Below are positions 1 through 6,145 of a stretch of 15,102 nt of DNA, one piece after another. The notes under the pieces are model-generated. The model was not told where the DNA came from, ran no database searches, and saw only the letters and a program-made list of their open reading frames with translations. Within the stretch, counting starts at the first letter, position 1, and every line of letters begins with the position of its first letter. The stretch is taken from contig DHIR01000144.1 in assembly GCA_002403905.1 (NCBI GenBank), forward strand, positions 1,825 through 16,926, written 5' to 3'. Origin of the DNA: Mucilaginibacter sp. UBA4741. Its GTDB lineage: Bacteria; Bacteroidota; Bacteroidia; Sphingobacteriales; Sphingobacteriaceae. Position numbers and translations under genes: made by a program.

Positions 1-279
1 AAAATCCATCTCCAAAAAATCGGCGTTAATGAGCTTGCTGCCTAGTTTTGGATATTTCTTTTGCAGGTACTCGTAACTCTCGGTATCAATATCGATCAAT
101 GAAACTTCGTAGCCTTCCCGCCCCAATAATATATCCGACAGGATACCCATGCCCGGCCCAACCTCAAGCACCTGGTTGTACTTATTTTCGGGGCGCAGAC
201 TATCAACTATCCTGGCAGCGATGTTTTTATCGGTAAGAAAGTGTTGCCCTAAATGTTTTTTTGCCCTTACTAATGTCAT
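1..279 (-). CDS. rsmA: 16S rRNA (adenine(1518)-N(6)/adenine(1519)-N(6))-dimethyltransferase RsmA/KsgA, N-terminal part (runs off the left edge)
   Basis: Only the first 93 codons are in the window; the gene continues beyond position 1. The visible protein has the N-terminal KsgA signature RAKKHLGQHFL (residues 5-15), the SAM-binding loop EVGPGMG (39-45) after a short beta strand, the acidic end of the next strand (LIDID, 61-65) and the NADFLEMDF segment (85-93). The known family role is SAM-dependent dimethylation of two adjacent adenines in the 3' helix of 16S rRNA, a late 30S assembly checkpoint. The start is the ATG at 277-279, which gives the usual short lead into the QHFL motif. No Shine-Dalgarno sequence is obvious. 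The gene is divergent from pdxA; rsmA and pdxA are also neighbours in many other bacteria. The family call is firm; completeness cannot be judged. Confidence 0.95.
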   Translation of the reverse strand, partial: MTLVRAKKHLGQHFLTDKNIAARIVDSLRPENKYNQVLEVGPGMGILSDILLGREGYEVSLIDIDTESYEYLQKKYPKLGSKLINADFLEMDF

Positions 280-400
280 TATTAATCAAATATTTGAGCA
301 AATTAAGTCATATTTGTGCTTTAATCAGGAACTCTGAGCCTAAAATCTTTTCTTTACGTTGTAATTTACGATGAAGAAAGGTTAAATCATCTAAAATAAA
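280..400. promoter_or_regulatory. Divergent rsmA/pdxA intergenic region with a 12-bp palindrome
   Basis: These 121 bases separate two divergent start codons and so must carry the promoters or leaders of both genes. A perfect palindrome, TCAAATATTTGA, lies at 286-297. Near-matches to the Bacteroidota -7 box (TAnnTTTG) occur as AATATTTG within the palindrome on both strands and as CATATTTG at 309-316 on the plus strand. None is a full match and none has a well-spaced -33 TTG, so exact promoters are not assigned. Confidence 0.35.
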
Positions 401-1456
401 ATGAGCGAAAAACTTAAAATAGGCATTAGTATAGGCGACGTAAACGGCATTGGGTTAGAGATAATTATCAAGACACTTGCCGAGAGCATGATCTATAATT
501 ATTGCACACCAATTGTTTACGGCCATACCAAAGTGGCATCGTTTTATCGCCGCGTGACCGAGGCAAGCGAGTTGAACTTTAATGTAATAGACCATCCGTC
601 AAAAGCGCTACCCAAACGTGCCAACATGATCAATTGCTGGGAAGAGGACGTTAAGATAGAACCGGGTGTAGCCAACAAAGAAGTGGGCAAATACGCCTTC
701 GCTTCATTAGAACGCGCAACTGCAGACTTAATTAATGGCGATATAGACGCATTGGTAACAGCCCCAATAAATAAAGACACCATACAAAGCGAGGATTTTA
801 ACTTCCCCGGCCATACCGAGTATTTGCAGGCCCGCGATGGCGCTGCCGAATCATTAATGTTTTTAGTGAGCGATACCCTGCGTGTAGGTGTAGTTACCGG
901 CCATATACCGGTTACTAAAGTTGCCGAAAGCATCACTACCGAAAAAATATTAGCCAAGCTAAAGTTAATGAACGCTAGCCTACGCGATGATTTTTGGATA
1001 CGCAAACCTAAGATTGCCGTATTGGGTTTAAACCCACATGCCAGCGATAATGGGCTAATAGGCGATGAAGAACAAACTACTATAATACCTGCTATTGAAG
1101 AAGCAAGATCAAACGATATACTGGCTTTTGGCCCGTATGCTGCCGATGGCTTTTTTGCAAACGCTACTTATATGCAGTTTGATGCCGTACTGGCCATGTA
1201 CCACGACCAAGGCCTGATACCTTTTAAACAGATCGCTTTCGAATCGGGTGTTAATTTTACTGCCGGGCTAAAATTTGTACGCACATCGCCGGATCATGGT
1301 ACGGCTTATGATATCGCCGGTAAAAATATGGCTTCAGAAATATCATTCCGCGAAGCCATATTTACCGCCTTGCATATAGCCAAACATCGTAAAGAGGGAC
1401 TAGAATTAAACGAGAACCCATTACAATTTAGCAAGCTAAGCCGCGACAGAGATTAA
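401..1456 (+). CDS. pdxA: 4-hydroxythreonine-4-phosphate dehydrogenase PdxA
   Basis: This 351-residue protein has the usual PdxA length. It oxidises 4-phosphohydroxy-L-threonine with NAD(P)+ to a product that decarboxylates, feeding PdxJ in the DXP-dependent pyridoxal phosphate pathway; the family is a cytosolic homodimer. The N-terminus has the family GISIGDVNGIGLE stretch (8-20). The three metal-binding histidines are visible in VTGHIP (H168), NPHA (H213) and YHDQG (H268), with nearly the same spacing as in E. coli PdxA. Further motifs are GHTEYLQ (137-143), GLNPHASD (209-216), and the C-terminal SPDHGTAYDIAG (296-307). The ATG at 401 places the first strand directly at the N-terminus, and no alternative is needed. 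A perfect terminator follows 34 nt after the stop, so pdxA appears to be transcribed alone. PLP made here would also serve the CysM enzyme encoded further along. Confidence 0.97.
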   Translation: MSEKLKIGISIGDVNGIGLEIIIKTLAESMIYNYCTPIVYGHTKVASFYRRVTEASELNFNVIDHPSKALPKRANMINCWEEDVKIEPGVANKEVGKYAFASLERATADLINGDIDALVTAPINKDTIQSEDFNFPGHTEYLQARDGAAESLMFLVSDTLRVGVVTGHIPVTKVAESITTEKILAKLKLMNASLRDDFWIRKPKIAVLGLNPHASDNGLIGDEEQTTIIPAIEEARSNDILAFGPYAADGFFANATYMQFDAVLAMYHDQGLIPFKQIAFESGVNFTAGLKFVRTSPDHGTAYDIAGKNMASEISFREAIFTALHIAKHRKEGLELNENPLQFSKLSRDRD

Positions 1457-1490
1457 GTAACTAACAAAAGAAATACACAAATGTTAATAT

Positions 1491-1516
1491 AAAAGCCTCG
1501 TCCAGAGGCTTTTTTT
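1491..1516 (+). terminator. Intrinsic terminator after pdxA
   Basis: A perfect 9-bp stem (AAAAGCCTC at 1491-1499 with GAGGCTTTT at 1505-1513) closes a 5-base loop, and the T run continues to 1516. The GC-rich core followed by seven Ts is a textbook rho-independent terminator on the plus strand. The A-rich left arm also gives a weaker T tract on the minus strand, but no minus-strand gene ends here. Confidence 0.93.
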
Positions 1517-1530
1517 GTTCTCAGATAAGT

Positions 1531-1538
1531 TATATTTG
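1531..1538 (+). promoter_or_regulatory. Candidate Bacteroidota -7 promoter box for the CBS-domain gene
   Basis: TATATTTG matches the TAnnTTTG -7 consensus of the Bacteroidota housekeeping sigma factor. It lies 33 nt before the ATG at 1572 and just after the pdxA terminator, where a new promoter is expected. The nearest upstream TTG (1515-1517) is only 13 nt away, shorter than the usual -33 spacing, so the assignment rests on the -7 box and its position. Confidence 0.45.
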
Positions 1539-1571
1539 ATATAACCTGTTGTACCACTAATACTCTATTTT

Positions 1572-2000
1572 ATGCGTAAAGTTTCTGATATAATTACCCG
1601 AAAAGGTGATAACGTAATTTCCATAGATGCCAATACATCTGTTTTAGATGCGTTAATTTTAATGGCTGATAAAAACATAGGCTCGGTAATTATTACCGAA
1701 GATGGCGAATATGCCGGCCTGCTTACCGAGCGGGATTATGCCCGTAAAGTTGTACTGGAAGGCCGTTCATCCACCGGGACAACCGTACGCGAAATTATGA
1801 GTACCGGCCTGCCCCGCATATTACCCGATAGCTCGATAGAAACCTGCATGCATATCATGAGCGAGAGCAATATCCGCTACCTGCCTGTTTTTAAGCTAGA
1901 TAAGCTATGCGGCATTATATCTATTACCGATGTGGTTACCGAAACCATATCGGTACATGAAGACACTATAGAGCAATTAAAAAGCTATATACAGTCGTAA
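1572..2000 (+). CDS. Stand-alone tandem CBS-domain protein
   Basis: This 142-residue protein consists almost wholly of two CBS domains (about residues 5-62 and 71-127), which pack together as a Bateman module. CBS1 ends in LLTERDYARK (50-59) and CBS2 in GIISITDVV (114-122); these are the (S/T)xxD-type ends that contact the ribose or phosphate of bound adenine nucleotides in family members. IMSTGLPRILP (75-85) is the typical linker. There is no signal peptide, membrane segment or fused enzyme domain, so it is probably a small cytosolic nucleotide sensor that acts through a partner the sequence does not reveal. It lies between the pdxA terminator and a convergent gene whose stop is only 7 nt away, so it is probably monocistronic. 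The family assignment is strong; the cellular function is unknown. Confidence 0.9.
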   Translation: MRKVSDIITRKGDNVISIDANTSVLDALILMADKNIGSVIITEDGEYAGLLTERDYARKVVLEGRSSTGTTVREIMSTGLPRILPDSSIETCMHIMSESNIRYLPVFKLDKLCGIISITDVVTETISVHEDTIEQLKSYIQS

Positions 2001-2007
2001 AGGTCGC

Positions 2008-2964
2008 TTATTTCTTGTGGAAATCAAAGGATAGCCCTGCTGCTATGCCAAAGGTTACATAAGCATAACTGTCCTGGAAAAATATATTGTACTCGTCCTG
2101 CCCGCGATAGCCGCCGCCCAGCATGATGGCGGTGTTTGTCATGAATGGTAGTTGGTAATAGTATTTGGCCCCAACGTTCATCCGCTTTTTAAAATCGGAT
2201 ATGTTATAATTATTATACTTATCCATAATATATTCAAAATCCAGTTGCAGGCGCATCCAGTTATCAAACACTTTGGTGCTTGGTTCCACGGGGTCACTAT
2301 CGCGTTTAGATAAATTATAAATGTAATTGCCTCTAACCCGCACAAAGCCATATTTATCTTTAAGTGCCTCTGCATAGCCAAGGCCTAAAAGCGCGGCATG
2401 CAACTCTAAGCCGGCACTGGCATATTGATTGGTAATTATATTACCGCCATCGGTACGCATACCAAAATGATAAAGGAGCGTATAAAAATTGGTGGTGAAC
2501 TTACCGCTATCCGTATTAAAAGTGCCGTTTGTATTTAAGGTTGGACCGCGCACCCCATTTGAGTGATGGTTATAGGCTACCGAAAAAAACTTGGGTTTAT
2601 AAATATCATTATTCACCCTAAAATAAACGGCGAGTCCAGGCATATAGCTGGGCGATTTTACCGGCGCACCCGCTGCCGAGAACAGGCGGATACTTATCTC
2701 GGGCGTTGCCACCACAAAAAACGGCAGCTTGGGGGTATTAACCAGTACAAAATTTCCTACCAGGTCTGATATAAGCATAGTTTTATTAGGGCCGCCATAA
2801 TCGTTGCCAAAGGTGTCCACCTTTAGGTTCTGGGTATAAATCTCATTAAAGTCGCGGTTGATGATGCGTTTATGCAGCGTTGAGGTATCTGTGCTTTGAG
2901 CTTGAGCGTTGGTTAAAAATCCGCAAAAAATAAAGAGACAAATTAATTTGGTTATATGTTGCAT
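2008..2964 (-). CDS. Exported probable outer-membrane beta-barrel with an OMPLA-like YNHxSNG motif
   Basis: I chose the ATG at 2962-2964 (318 aa). A GTG eight codons upstream is also in frame, but the ATG gives a clean signal peptide: MQHITK, a hydrophobic core (LICLFIFCGFL), then cleavage near NAQAQ. The rest is rich in alternating aromatic and polar strands, typical of an outer-membrane barrel, and ends in LSFDFHKK. The segment YNHHSNG is preceded by a strand pair (PGLAVYFRV... FFSVAYNHHSNG), as in E. coli outer-membrane phospholipase A, whose catalytic His and Ser lie in YNHDSNG. Numbered from the ATG, the matching residues are H133 and S135. A candidate third residue, N159 in TTNFYTLLY, lies 24 residues beyond the Ser rather than about 12 as in OMPLA. 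A phospholipase A1 activity is therefore inference. The gene converges on the CBS gene and no terminator is visible between them. Confidence 0.75.
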   Translation of the reverse strand: MQHITKLICLFIFCGFLTNAQAQSTDTSTLHKRIINRDFNEIYTQNLKVDTFGNDYGGPNKTMLISDLVGNFVLVNTPKLPFFVVATPEISIRLFSAAGAPVKSPSYMPGLAVYFRVNNDIYKPKFFSVAYNHHSNGVRGPTLNTNGTFNTDSGKFTTNFYTLLYHFGMRTDGGNIITNQYASAGLELHAALLGLGYAEALKDKYGFVRVRGNYIYNLSKRDSDPVEPSTKVFDNWMRLQLDFEYIMDKYNNYNISDFKKRMNVGAKYYYQLPFMTNTAIMLGGGYRGQDEYNIFFQDSYAYVTFGIAAGLSFDFHKK

Positions 2965-3044
2965 TCGGTAGCGATGGTGTTTTAGCACTTACGGGAATAG
3001 CGGCACTGTGGTTTTGACAGTAGTTTATGAGTCAATTGCCTTTT

Positions 3045-3349
3045 GTTGGTCCGGATTTATAATTAGGATTGTTTGAAAGATTTAAATCATTAGAAGCGTA
3101 GCTTCGCGCCATATTGTAGCAACGGATTTTAATCCGTTGAAATTGGAACAAAACAAGTCGGAGAACCATAGGTTCGGCCCATATAACCGCGATGCAATTC
3201 GTACGCCGGTTTGTTAATATGCATCGTGCCTACAGCACTCGATATTTAGGGTTGCCAGGCTCAACGGGTTAAAACCCGTTGCTACAATACAGGTCGAGCC
3301 GAGGGCTCTTAAATTTTTCGAACACTCCTAATTATAAATCCGTACCAAC
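3045..3349. repeat. Composite palindromic element of about 305 bp (REP/MITE-like) with mirrored hairpins
   Basis: The outer arms 3045-3085 and 3309-3349 are inverted repeats matching at 37 of 41 positions. An inner pair, 3112-3140 and 3261-3289, matches inverted at 27 of 29. Each arm carries three local hairpins in mirrored order: a short one (GAAGC/GCTTC at 3093-3105; GAGCC/GGCTC at 3296-3308), a strong one (AACGGATT/AATCCGTT at 3121-3138; AACGGGTT/AACCCGTT at 3263-3280), and a third (GAACC/GGTTC at 3163-3175; GTGC/GCAC at 3226-3238). The last differs in sequence but not in position. Weak inverted similarity continues outwards to about 3034 and 3360. No coding region lies inside, and no transposase is present in the window. 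It resembles REP/BIME-type or MITE-type intergenic elements; which class it belongs to is inference. Confidence 0.85.
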
Positions 3350-3369
3350 GAGGGAAATTCAAATATAGA

Positions 3370-3537
3370 ATGTATGCTATTACAATAGTGCAAACAGGAA
3401 AAGGAAATTCAACTTATATAACCCATTTTCTAAACCCACGTCTTTTTCGTATTTTTGTATTAACCATTGCCGCTATCGCAGGCACTCAAGGCTTCGTTAT
3501 TTACAGCGAATTTAAAAAGCAAAATATCATCCTCTAA
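3370..3537 (+). CDS. Possible small membrane peptide (55 aa), uncertain
   Basis: The reading frame starts at the ATG at 3370-3372 and ends with TAA at 3535-3537. The predicted peptide has a polar N-terminus of about 28 residues, one hydrophobic stretch that could span the membrane (IFVLTIAAIAGTQGFVIY) and a charged tail (SEFKKQN). The codons look compatible with the neighbouring genes. Against it, there is no Shine-Dalgarno sequence, no recognised family, and a candidate -7 promoter box lies inside it. I cannot tell it from a chance open frame; conservation in related genomes would decide. Confidence 0.25.
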   Translation: MYAITIVQTGKGNSTYITHFLNPRLFRIFVLTIAAIAGTQGFVIYSEFKKQNIIL

Positions 3538-3588
3538 AACAGTAAATAACAAACAAGTTATTGACAATCAGTTCTTTGAATAAAAAAC

Positions 3589-3728
3589 TTACTACCGGCA
3601 TAAGCCTCAATGCCCGATAAATGGCATTTTTTACTACCGGTAAAACAACCTATACCCGATAAACGCCATTTTTTACTACCGGCATAAGGGTTGATACCTG
3701 AAAAACGTTGATTTTTACTACTGATATA
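3589..3728. repeat. 42-bp tandem repeat array (three copies plus a partial fourth)
   Basis: Copies start at 3589, 3631, 3673 and 3715, exactly 42 bases apart. The start TTACTACCGG is identical in the first three copies and decays in the fourth (TTACTACTGA). A second conserved block, CCCGATAAA followed two to four bases later by CATTTT, is shared by copies one and two; copies one and two agree at 32 of 42 positions. On the minus strand an open frame of 73 codons (3558-3779, TTG start, no ATG) turns this into a 14-residue repeat built on SK(K/N)xxxSGIxxxxG. The array ends about 100 nt before the helicase start. Whether it is a coding, regulatory or neutral array is not decided by the sequence. 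Confidence 0.8.
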
Positions 3729-3832
3729 AAGCCAATTGCTGGTGTGAATTAGTGGCGCTACTGTCAAGATAACCCGCAAATACTGTTAGCACAACAATTT
3801 TTTCTTATCTTGTACCACATCAAAAAAACAGA

Positions 3833-5038
3833 GTGACTTTTCAGGATTTTAATTTAAACGAACAGCTAACAGAAGGCATTACCAGCATGGGGTACACCAC
3901 CCCAACACCCATACAGGGAATGGCCATTCCATTAATATTAGCGGGCAAAGACCTAATAGCTTGTGCCCAAACAGGTACCGGTAAAACCGCTGCATTTTTA
4001 TTGCCCGTTTTAGAGCAAATAGGCCGTACCGAAAAGGGTCACACCAGTACCCTTATTTTAACGCCAACGCGCGAACTTGCACAGCAAATAGACCAACAGG
4101 TTGAAGGGCTTGCTTACTTTACAGGCATAAGTTCCATAGCGGTTTTTGGCGGTGGCGATGGGCACGTTTACGAGCAACAGCGCCGTGGTATACAAAACAA
4201 TGTAAACATTATAATTGCCACACCAGGCAGGCTAATAGCCCACCTAACATCAGGCGTATTAAAGCTGAACCAGATCAATCATTTGATATTGGACGAGGCC
4301 GACCGTATGCTGGACATGGGTTTCAGCGACGATATAATGCGCATTATAAGCTATCTGCCAAAAGAGCGGCAAACCTTATTGTTTTCGGCTACTATGCCGG
4401 GGCGCATACGCAATTTGGCTAAATCGGTGTTAATTAATCCCGAGCAAATTAATATTGCTATATCACAGCCGGCAGCCGGTATTGACCAGCAGATCTATCG
4501 TTTGCACGATCAGCAAAAAACACCGTTGCTGCAACATTTGCTAAAAGATGGCAACTATTTGAGCACTATTATTTTCGCTTCGCGAAAAGAAATTGTAAAG
4601 GCTTTGTATAAAGAGTTAAAAGGCATACACCTTAAAGCCGAAGCATTTCACTCGGACCTTGAACAGAAAGAACGGGAAGAAATTTTGTTGCGGTTCAAGA
4701 ATAAACAACTTCCCATTATTATCGGTACCGATGCACTTTCGCGCGGTATTGATGTAGAGGGTATTGACCTGGTAGTGAATTATGACGTACCGGGAGATGC
4801 CGAAGATTATGTTCACCGTATTGGCCGTACTGCCAGAGCGGAAACTACCGGTACCGCTATTACTTTTGTTAATCATCGCGATGAACGAAGACTAAAAAGT
4901 ATTGAAGAACTGATAGATAGAAAAATTACCCAGCACCCATTACCCGAACATTTAAACAGCATTGCCGAGGTTAGGCAGGAAGCAAAACCAAATCAGAATC
5001 GCAATAATCGGGGTAAAAAAAGGGTTTGGAAGAAATAG
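3833..5038 (+). CDS. DEAD-box ATP-dependent RNA helicase, RhlE type
   Basis: This 401-residue protein has the full set of DEAD-box motifs in order: Q motif GYTTPTPIQ (20-28), Walker A AQTGTGKT (45-52), PTRELAQQ (78-85), TPGR (130-133), DEAD (154-157), SAT (185-187), FASRKE (248-253), TDALSRGID (299-307) and HRIGRTAR (328-335). A short basic tail (residues 384-401, ending GKKRVWKK) follows the second RecA domain and probably binds RNA. Family members unwind short RNA duplexes in ribosome assembly or mRNA decay, and in many bacteria at low temperature; which applies here is unknown. The start is GTG at 3833-3835, fixed by the canonical distance to the Q motif. No upstream ATG fits. The gene follows a long, repeat-filled leader region, and the GH43 gene begins 11 nt after its stop. 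Confidence 0.95.
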   Translation: MTFQDFNLNEQLTEGITSMGYTTPTPIQGMAIPLILAGKDLIACAQTGTGKTAAFLLPVLEQIGRTEKGHTSTLILTPTRELAQQIDQQVEGLAYFTGISSIAVFGGGDGHVYEQQRRGIQNNVNIIIATPGRLIAHLTSGVLKLNQINHLILDEADRMLDMGFSDDIMRIISYLPKERQTLLFSATMPGRIRNLAKSVLINPEQINIAISQPAAGIDQQIYRLHDQQKTPLLQHLLKDGNYLSTIIFASRKEIVKALYKELKGIHLKAEAFHSDLEQKEREEILLRFKNKQLPIIIGTDALSRGIDVEGIDLVVNYDVPGDAEDYVHRIGRTARAETTGTAITFVNHRDERRLKSIEELIDRKITQHPLPEHLNSIAEVRQEAKPNQNRNNRGKKRVWKK

Positions 5039-5049
5039 ATAAATATGTT

Positions 5050-6039
5050 ATGAGACTTTATCAATCATTGAAACTAACAATCATCCTTGCCTTATCGGCA
5101 GGGATTTCCTTTGCGCAGGATGCGCCAAAAACAACATCAGGCAACCCTATAGCACAAGGGTGGTATGCCGACCCGGAAGCAAAGATCTTCGGGAAAGAAT
5201 ATTGGGTTTATCCTACGTATTCTGATAAATATGAAAAGCAGGTGTACATGGATGCCTTTTCATCAAAAGACCTGGTACACTGGACCAAGCACGAGCATGT
5301 TATAGATACCGCGGCCATTAAATGGGCAAAAAAAGCCATGTGGGCTCCGGCTGTAACCGAAAAAGGTGGAAAATATTACTTGTTTTTTGGCGCTAACGAT
5401 ATTCAGAACGATAACCAGGTTGGCGGTATCGGTGTGGGTGTATCTAACAAGCCGGGCGGGCCGTTTAAAGACTATTTAGGCAAACCTCTTATCGGTAAGA
5501 TTATTAATGGAGCGCAACCGATAGACCAGTTTGTTTTTAAAGATGACGATGGCCAATACTATATTGTTTACGGCGGCTGGGGCCACTGCAACATCGCGAA
5601 GCTGAATAAAGATTTTACGGATGTTGTGCCGTTTGCTAATGGCGAAACATTTAAATCTATTACTCCTAAAGATTATGTTGAAGGACCTGTTATGTTTAAA
5701 CGTAATGGCAAATATTATCTGATGTGGAGCGAAGGCGGCTGGACCGGCCCTAATTACCGAGTGGCCTATGCCATCGGCGATTCGCCTGTCGGCCCGTTTA
5801 ACCGTATTGATGTAATATTAAAACAAGACATGACCGTTGCTACCGGCGCCGGGCATCATTCGGTGATCAACATCCCTAAAACGGATGAATGGTATATTGT
5901 TTATCACCGCCGACCATTAGGCGAGCGTGACGGCAACCATAGGGTAACCTGTATTGATAAAATGTATTTTGATGCCGAAGGGCATATCCTGCCGGTTAAG
6001 ATCACTAATGAAGGTGTGGCGGCAAGGGTTATAAAATAA
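5050..6039 (+). CDS. Secreted glycoside hydrolase family 43 protein (beta-xylosidase / alpha-L-arabinofuranosidase type)
   Basis: I use the ATG at 5050 (329 aa); a TTG eight codons earlier overlaps the helicase and would spoil the signal peptide. The N-terminus MRLYQSLKLTIILALSAGIS followed by FAQ is a standard signal peptide, so the enzyme is exported to the periplasm or surface. The five-bladed-propeller GH43 catalytic triad is visible: D41 in GWYADPE (general base), D159 in QPIDQFVFKDDDG (pKa modulator and orienter) and E211 in DYVEGPVMFKRNG (general acid). MWAPAV (97-102), GKYYLMWSEGG (220-230) and GAGHHSV (266-272) are further GH43 landmarks. No carbohydrate-binding module is attached and no SusC/SusD pair lies nearby, so the exact substrate is open. 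Its position directly behind an RNA helicase suggests co-transcription, but a functional link is not evident. Confidence 0.92.
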   Translation: MRLYQSLKLTIILALSAGISFAQDAPKTTSGNPIAQGWYADPEAKIFGKEYWVYPTYSDKYEKQVYMDAFSSKDLVHWTKHEHVIDTAAIKWAKKAMWAPAVTEKGGKYYLFFGANDIQNDNQVGGIGVGVSNKPGGPFKDYLGKPLIGKIINGAQPIDQFVFKDDDGQYYIVYGGWGHCNIAKLNKDFTDVVPFANGETFKSITPKDYVEGPVMFKRNGKYYLMWSEGGWTGPNYRVAYAIGDSPVGPFNRIDVILKQDMTVATGAGHHSVINIPKTDEWYIVYHRRPLGERDGNHRVTCIDKMYFDAEGHILPVKITNEGVAARVIK

Positions 6040-6058
6040 GCAATAAGAAAAACAGGGT

Positions 6059-6130
6059 TGTCATGCTGAGGCACTCGAAGGGTGAGCGCAAAGGCCTTTA
6101 CCCACATGCTTCGAGTGCCTCAGCATGACA
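6059..6130. repeat. 22-bp perfect inverted repeat between convergent genes, probable bidirectional terminator
   Basis: Bases 6059-6080 are the exact reverse complement of 6109-6130 (core CATGCTGAGGCACTCGAAG). The 28-base interior is partly symmetric too, with AAAGG on the left mirrored on the right. The element sits between the GH43 stop (6039) and the cysM stop (6146), where two converging transcripts must end. There is no T tract, so if it terminates transcription it does so by its long GC-rich stem. The TGTCATGCTGAG-type sequence is, from memory, a common intergenic repeat in this bacterial group. Confidence 0.8.
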
Positions 6131-6145
6131 CCCTTCGCTCTAATC

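Larger units (their letters stand above)
2965..3832. other. Gene-poor intergenic region rich in repeats
   Basis: No convincing protein gene of normal size lies in these 868 bases. They hold the leader of the 2008-2964 gene (to about 3033), a large composite palindrome, a possible 55-residue peptide, a 42-bp tandem repeat array and the leader of the helicase gene; each is listed separately. The 10-mer GGAAATTCAA occurs twice in direct orientation (3353-3362 and 3403-3412), just outside the palindrome. A perfect -7-like box, TATTTTTG, sits at 3450-3457 on the plus strand, without a clear -33 partner. Confidence 0.7.

Noticed and set aside
544..1005. A 153-codon minus-strand frame inside pdxA
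   Set aside because: It lies wholly within a gene with all PdxA motifs and shows no domain of its own; it is a codon-bias shadow.
3093..3280. Hairpins of the repeat region as a CRISPR array
   Set aside because: The repeats are inverted rather than direct, there are no regular spacers, and no cas gene is in the window.
3034..3360. Insertion sequence remnant with target-site duplication
   Set aside because: The bases just outside the arms resemble each other only in inverted, not direct, orientation, and no transposase fragment lies inside. A mobile origin remains possible but a named IS cannot be supported.
3558..3779. A 73-codon minus-strand frame covering the tandem repeat array as a protein gene
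   Set aside because: It has only a TTG start with a stop two codons upstream, no ribosome binding site and no recognised domain, and the repeats alone explain the open frame. It is kept as a question under the repeat finding rather than listed as a CDS.
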